The notes beneath the pieces are model-generated. The model did no database searches. It worked only from the letters and a program-made list of their open reading frames with translations, and was not told where the DNA came from. Positions 30,032 through 30,089 of a stretch of 30,089 bases of DNA are shown one piece after another; the stretch's first letter is position 1; every line of letters begins with the position of its first letter. Source of the stretch: a virus; IMG/VR virus record IMGVR_UViG_3300032296_001877, positions 1 to 30,089 of that record; one strand, 5' to 3'. The position numbers were made by a program, and so were the translations under genes.

Positions 30032-30089
30032 GTCAATTCTCCTTCGCCCCGCAGGGCAACGCCGCCTCCGCGGGCAGCTTAGCTCGAAC
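29971..30089 (+). other. attC: attC site 2 (lacks its final R' box at the window end)
   Basis: R'' GCCTAAC (29971-29977), spacer CCCTC, L'' GCTCAAGCTG (29983-29992), long central palindrome GCGTTGCCCTGCGG (30006-30019) with CCGCAGGGCAACGC (30049-30062), L' CAGCTTAGC (30075-30083), spacer TCGAAC; the R' box would begin at base 30090. Outer arms pair as GCT-C-AAGCTG-A-CCCGC with GCGGGCAGCTTAGC, leaving C29986 and A29993 extrahelical, the attC signature. Larger than attC 1 (about 126 bp if completed). Confidence 0.88.
30039..30044 (-). promoter_or_regulatory. Ribosome binding site in the attC 2 loop
   Basis: AAGGAG on the - strand, 7 bases before ATG 30031. Both lie in the unpaired loop between the arms of the central palindrome, so folding of attC as RNA or single-stranded DNA would leave the initiation signal exposed. 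It supports the ORF at 29630-30031 as a translated gene. Confidence 0.7.

Larger units (their letters stand above)
29676..30089. mobile_element. Integron gene cassette 2 (right end cut by window)
   Basis: Starts at the exchange point of attC 1 and runs to attC 2, whose last box lies just past the window. Its left edge GTTAGGCCGCT (29675-29685) is the exact complement of AGCGGCCTAAC (29967-29977) at the start of attC 2, 11 bp, and differs from the flank of cassette 1 after the box. So each cassette matches its own attC, as predicted for units inserted as circles. Confidence 0.85.

Noticed and set aside
1-30089. tRNA or rRNA genes
   Set aside because: No cloverleaf with a recognisable T-arm or rRNA-like segment was found on reading either strand; a covariance search was not possible here.

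Overview
The window is a GC-rich piece of a tailed double-stranded DNA phage genome, probably podovirus-like, infecting a Gram-negative host. It is incomplete: the first gene is already open at base 2, and the last bases stop inside an attC-type recombination site. No terminase, portal, capsid, integrase or tRNA gene is present, so the packaging and head genes must lie outside it. A proteobacterial host fits the base composition, the T4-lysozyme-type endolysin and the form of the attC sites, but nothing here fixes the host.

Layout. Bases 2-16445 (+ strand) are a tightly packed late operon: tail-fibre C-terminus, small membrane protein, three-TM holin, GH24 endolysin, a large tail-associated protein, a jelly-roll-like structural protein, three Ala/Gln/Pro-rich virion or ejection-type proteins, and a 2552-residue giant protein with ejection-protein-like hydrophobic segments, very long coiled coils, an embedded HExxH metallopeptidase and a polyvalent-protein-type C-terminus. 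Most neighbours overlap by 1-4 bases or are a few bases apart. A Rho-independent terminator at 16525-16557 closes this operon against a convergent one.

Bases 16556-28942 (- strand, read right to left) are the early replication/recombination module: small regulatory-type proteins including an NrdR-like zinc ribbon, a VRR-NUC nuclease, family A DNA polymerase, a small zincin, a Cas4-like PD-(D/E)XK exonuclease, a small HNH protein, an SNF2 helicase, a Gp157-like coiled-coil protein, a candidate zinc-containing ssDNA-binding protein, an HTH protein, a 49-aa protein and a primase-polymerase/helicase. Together these could provide priming, unwinding, synthesis and end processing.

Two things stand out. 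First, the SNF2 helicase and the DNA polymerase each contain a homologous intein of about 300 residues. Each intein hides an HNH homing endonuclease gene in its +1 reading frame, so the same DNA encodes both the intein middle and a separate nuclease. Both nested genes start just after intein block B and end near the C-terminal splice junction.

Second, bases 29335-30089 have the structure of two integron gene cassettes. There are two attC sites (the second cut by the window end) with R''/L''/L'/R' boxes and the expected extrahelical C. The 5' end of each cassette is complementary to the start of its own attC, as expected if each came from a circular cassette. Each carries an ORF running antisense to the attC and in line with the phage early genes. 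No integron integrase or attI is visible. The array is either phage-borne or a chimeric assembly.
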